From CAZOWL01 sp964583605 (lineage in GTDB: Bacteria; Pseudomonadota; Gammaproteobacteria; Chromatiales; Chromatiaceae), in contig CAZOWL010000027.1 in NCBI GenBank assembly GCA_964583605.1, positions 1 to 43,752 of the forward strand: 43,752 bases of DNA, read 5' to 3'. Shown one piece after another: positions 42,038-43,752 of this stretch (position 1 is its first letter; every line of letters starts with the position of its first letter). The notes beneath the pieces were generated by a model that was given only the letters and a program-made list of their open reading frames with translations, made no database searches and was not told the origin of the DNA. Made by a program: the position numbers and the translations under genes.

Positions 42038-42763
42038 CGGCGAGCCCGTTACGGCTATGCCGGGCTCGGCGAGATCGTCGCCTGGATGATCGGCTGGGAC
42101 CTGATCCTCGAGTACGGCGTGGCCACGTCGGCGGTTGCGATCGGCTGGTCAGGCTATGCTCACAACGCCTTGCAGGCGATGGATCTGGCCATTCCGCCGA
42201 TATTGCTTGGCGGCCCGGCTGAGGGCGGCTGGATCAACTTGCCCGCTGCGCTCATCGTGCTGACCCTGGCCGTCCTGTTGAGCCTGGGTGTGCGGGAGAG
42301 CGCCCGCGTCAATGCGGCGATGGTCCTTGTCAAGCTGCTCGCCATCGCCGTCTTCATTGCGGTGGCGGCCGCGCATGTCGAGCCGGCGAATTGGCGTCCC
42401 TTCATGCCCTTCGGTTGGGACCCTGTGATGGACGGTGCGGCGCTGATCTTCTTCGCCTACATCGGCTTCGATGCCGTCTCGACCGCTGCTGAGGAGGCAC
42501 GCAACCCGCAGCGCGACCTGCCGATCGGGATCCTCGTCTGCGCGGGCGTCGTCATCCTGCGCTGGACCCATCCCGATCTCCCGCGCCCATTCCGCACCCC
42601 CTGGTCCCCCGTCATACCCGCGCTCGGTGCTGCGTCCTGTCTCTACCTGATGCTCAGTCTGCCCGCCGTGACCTGGCTGCGGTTCGGCCTCTGGCTGCTG
42701 CTCGGCCTCGCCATCTACTTCCTCTACTCCCGCCGGCACAGCTTGCTGGTGCGCCACGCCTGA
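42038..42763 (+). pseudogene. APC-family amino acid permease, 5'-truncated and internally deleted
   Basis: Similarity begins inside the protein at YGYAGLGEIVAWMIGWDLILEYG, a cationic-amino-acid-transporter-like segment. It continues through IFFAYIGFDAVSTAAEEARNPQRDLPIGIL and then jumps to VCAGVVILRWTHPDLPRPFRTPW, close to the C-terminus of such permeases. Roughly 200 residues of helices are missing at this join, as are the first ~100 residues. The frame is preserved across the internal join. An ATG at 42086 could start a 225-residue product, but it would be an incomplete transporter. Confidence 0.85.
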
Positions 42764-42892
42764 CCCGAAACGCTTGTGGCGCGGCGATCACGACCTAATC
42801 GTCGCTTGCCCGGGTAGCCTGCTGACACTGATGCGACAAAACCAGACCTGGCCATCCCGACTCGTAGATAGAATGGTGGTCTGTCTCCGTTC
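42764..42892. other. Short gene-free stretch
   Basis: No coding signal. It holds the downstream sequence of the permease and DUF4239 remnants, which converge here. Confidence 0.4.
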
Positions 42893-43092
42893 CTACCGCC
42901 AGAAAAGGTGAAGGCCAGCAGCAGCCCAAGCAGCGCGAACACGGCACCGTCGATGATGCCGCTCCCGGCCCTTTCCGCGCCACCGCTCGCCCGGCGTTGC
43001 CGTCGGCCCATCCAGTGGCCGACGGTCTGGGCGATCAGCAGCCCAACGAACAGCGCAACGGCTGTCGTGATGGACTCGATTACGTGCGGCAT
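42893..43092 (-). pseudogene. N-terminal fragment of DUF4239 (bestrophin-like) membrane protein
   Basis: Leftward: MPHVIESITTAVALFVGLLI, a basic loop GHWMGRRQRR, then GIIDGAVFALLGLLLAFTFSGG. The last phrase is characteristic of DUF4239 proteins, which continue for about 180 residues more. Here similarity ends at FSGG and the rest is unrelated. Truncated remnant. Confidence 0.55.
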
Positions 43093-43317
43093 ATCAGTGA
43101 TCTGCAGGTGAGGGCTAGATTCCAGAATGGCGAGATGACGGGCCAGGGCCCATTCTGATCCCGTAAGGCGCTGGGCGTCGGCTCCGCGCACAGAGCGGTC
43201 GCTCAGGACGAGGCGCTGAACGGCAGGTCTGGGGTCGGATCCGGACCCTCAGCAGTCGTGTGCGGCCGAGGCTCAGCTCGAGGCCGGGGTCAGCCAATTC
43301 CGGTCACTGGATCATCC
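43093..43317. other. Gene-free stretch with GC-rich sequence
   Basis: No frame with recognisable domains on either strand. I see nothing here apart from the hairpin that starts at 43318. Confidence 0.4.
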
Positions 43318-43359
43318 GACCCCAGCGTCCGGTAAACGCGCATTGCGGACGCTGGGGTC
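43318..43359. repeat. Perfect 14-bp inverted repeat with 14-base loop
   Basis: GACCCCAGCGTCCG at 43318-43331 and CGGACGCTGGGGTC at 43346-43359, loop GTAAACGCGCATTG. It lies about 110 bp beyond the 3' end of the parE-like gene. It could be a terminator without U-run, a REP-type palindrome or an inverted end of a lost element. Confidence 0.75.
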
Positions 43360-43467
43360 ACGCTCCGGAGAGGCTGTTACGGCCACTGTGGGACATCGCC
43401 TGTCGGGGATAACGCTCGGCTAACCCGAGCAAGCGCAGTCTGCCTTGCTTCGGAGTCTAGCCGATAG

Positions 43468-43652
43468 TCAGAGCCGGCCAAGCCAGTACTGAGCGCGCCG
43501 CCGATTGTGCGCCACTGCGAGTACCTGGACCGTACCAGCACTCTCTCGAACTCCGCCAAATACGTGGCACCGAGCCCTGGCCGTTTCGACTCGTAAAAAG
43601 CGATCGACTCCAGATACTCTGCTTCGGCGGCAGGGTGGAATGAATAGCTCAT
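43468..43652 (-). pseudogene. ParE/RelE-type toxin, internally deleted
   Basis: The start is a normal ParE: MSYSFHPAAEAEYLESIAFYESKRPGLG, then YLAEFERVL. At about 43530 the sequence joins, in a different frame, to GTVQVLAVAHNRRRAQYWLGRL and TGA (43470-43468), the usual ParE ending. About 30 central residues are missing. In the original frame translation would read on for about 50 foreign residues to 43377. Its antitoxin is not visible upstream; the right edge is 100 bp away. Confidence 0.75.
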
Positions 43653-43707
43653 CTGAGAAGAGCTACGGCGTCATGATTCGGTTGGATGGATGTAACGCGC
43701 TGATTGC

Positions 43708-43752
43708 CTAAAATTTCCCTTCCTCTTCATAGTCCCATCTGTATCGCGTCTG
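43708..43752 (-). other. Possible 3' end of a gene entering from the right edge
   Basis: Leftward frame TRYRWDYEEEGKF followed by TAG. Too short to identify. It could be the end of an antitoxin or an unrelated gene, since it lies about 55 bp before the ParE-like start. Confidence 0.25.

Overview
The window looks like chromosomal DNA of a GC-rich gammaproteobacterium, most likely a purple sulfur bacterium of the Chromatiaceae. Three things point there. The surE-pcm-nlpD-rpoS and pyrG-kdsA-eno-ftsB-ispD-ispF-truD blocks have classic gammaproteobacterial gene order. There is an FNR-type regulator with a perfect FNR box, next to a cbb3 oxidase locus. And there is a secreted Gly/Tyr/Trp/Pro-rich protein that matches the sulfur globule envelope proteins (Sgp) of purple sulfur bacteria.

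Layout. (1) 32-3319, minus: ccoNOQP, the cbb3-type terminal oxidase. (2) 3800-7318, minus: surE-pcm-nlpD-rpoS. An smr-type gene (plus) and a gene-free stretch with repeats separate it from (3) 8583-15032, minus: pyrG-kdsA-eno-ftsB-ispD-ispF-truD, with many 4-8 bp stop/start overlaps. (4) 15356-16827, plus: sgp, then fnr. (5) 16861-20551, minus: rplU-rpmA-(terminator)-obgE-proB-dnaQ. (6) 20814-21901, plus: ispB and tRNA-Pro(CGG). (7) 21942-27510, minus: two very large signalling genes, a CheB-CheR-PAS fusion and a PAS-GGDEF-EAL protein, separated by a dispersed repeat. (8) 27690-32000: a gene graveyard (kefB-like scrap, integrase scrap, Xre/RES toxin-antitoxin remnant, broken methyltransferase, ynfA and cytochrome c' scraps) around one intact AAA-ATPase/PD-(D/E)XK gene. 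(9) 32156-39303: shortened chrA, a small TerB-like protein, an intact KefB-type antiporter, a tandem-domain universal stress protein, and two tandem CorC/HlyC-type proteins. (10) 39304-43752: a second decayed stretch (tauE, kdpD, kdpE, trkH, amino-acid permease, DUF4239 and parE remnants).

The first 27 kb is ordinary conserved housekeeping DNA. The most striking signal is in the last 16 kb. At least five genes (RES toxin, kdpD, kdpE, permease, parE-like toxin) keep recognisable beginnings and ends but lack their middles. A divergent trkH/permease pair has lost both N-termini in one junction. This points to decay by internal deletion, or to an assembly artefact, rather than to a new functional system. 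A roughly 130 bp two-hairpin repeat occurs three times; one copy supplies the last codons and the stop of the CheB-CheR fusion. I saw no CRISPR array, complete insertion sequence or rRNA. I did not find a convincing undescribed multi-gene system.
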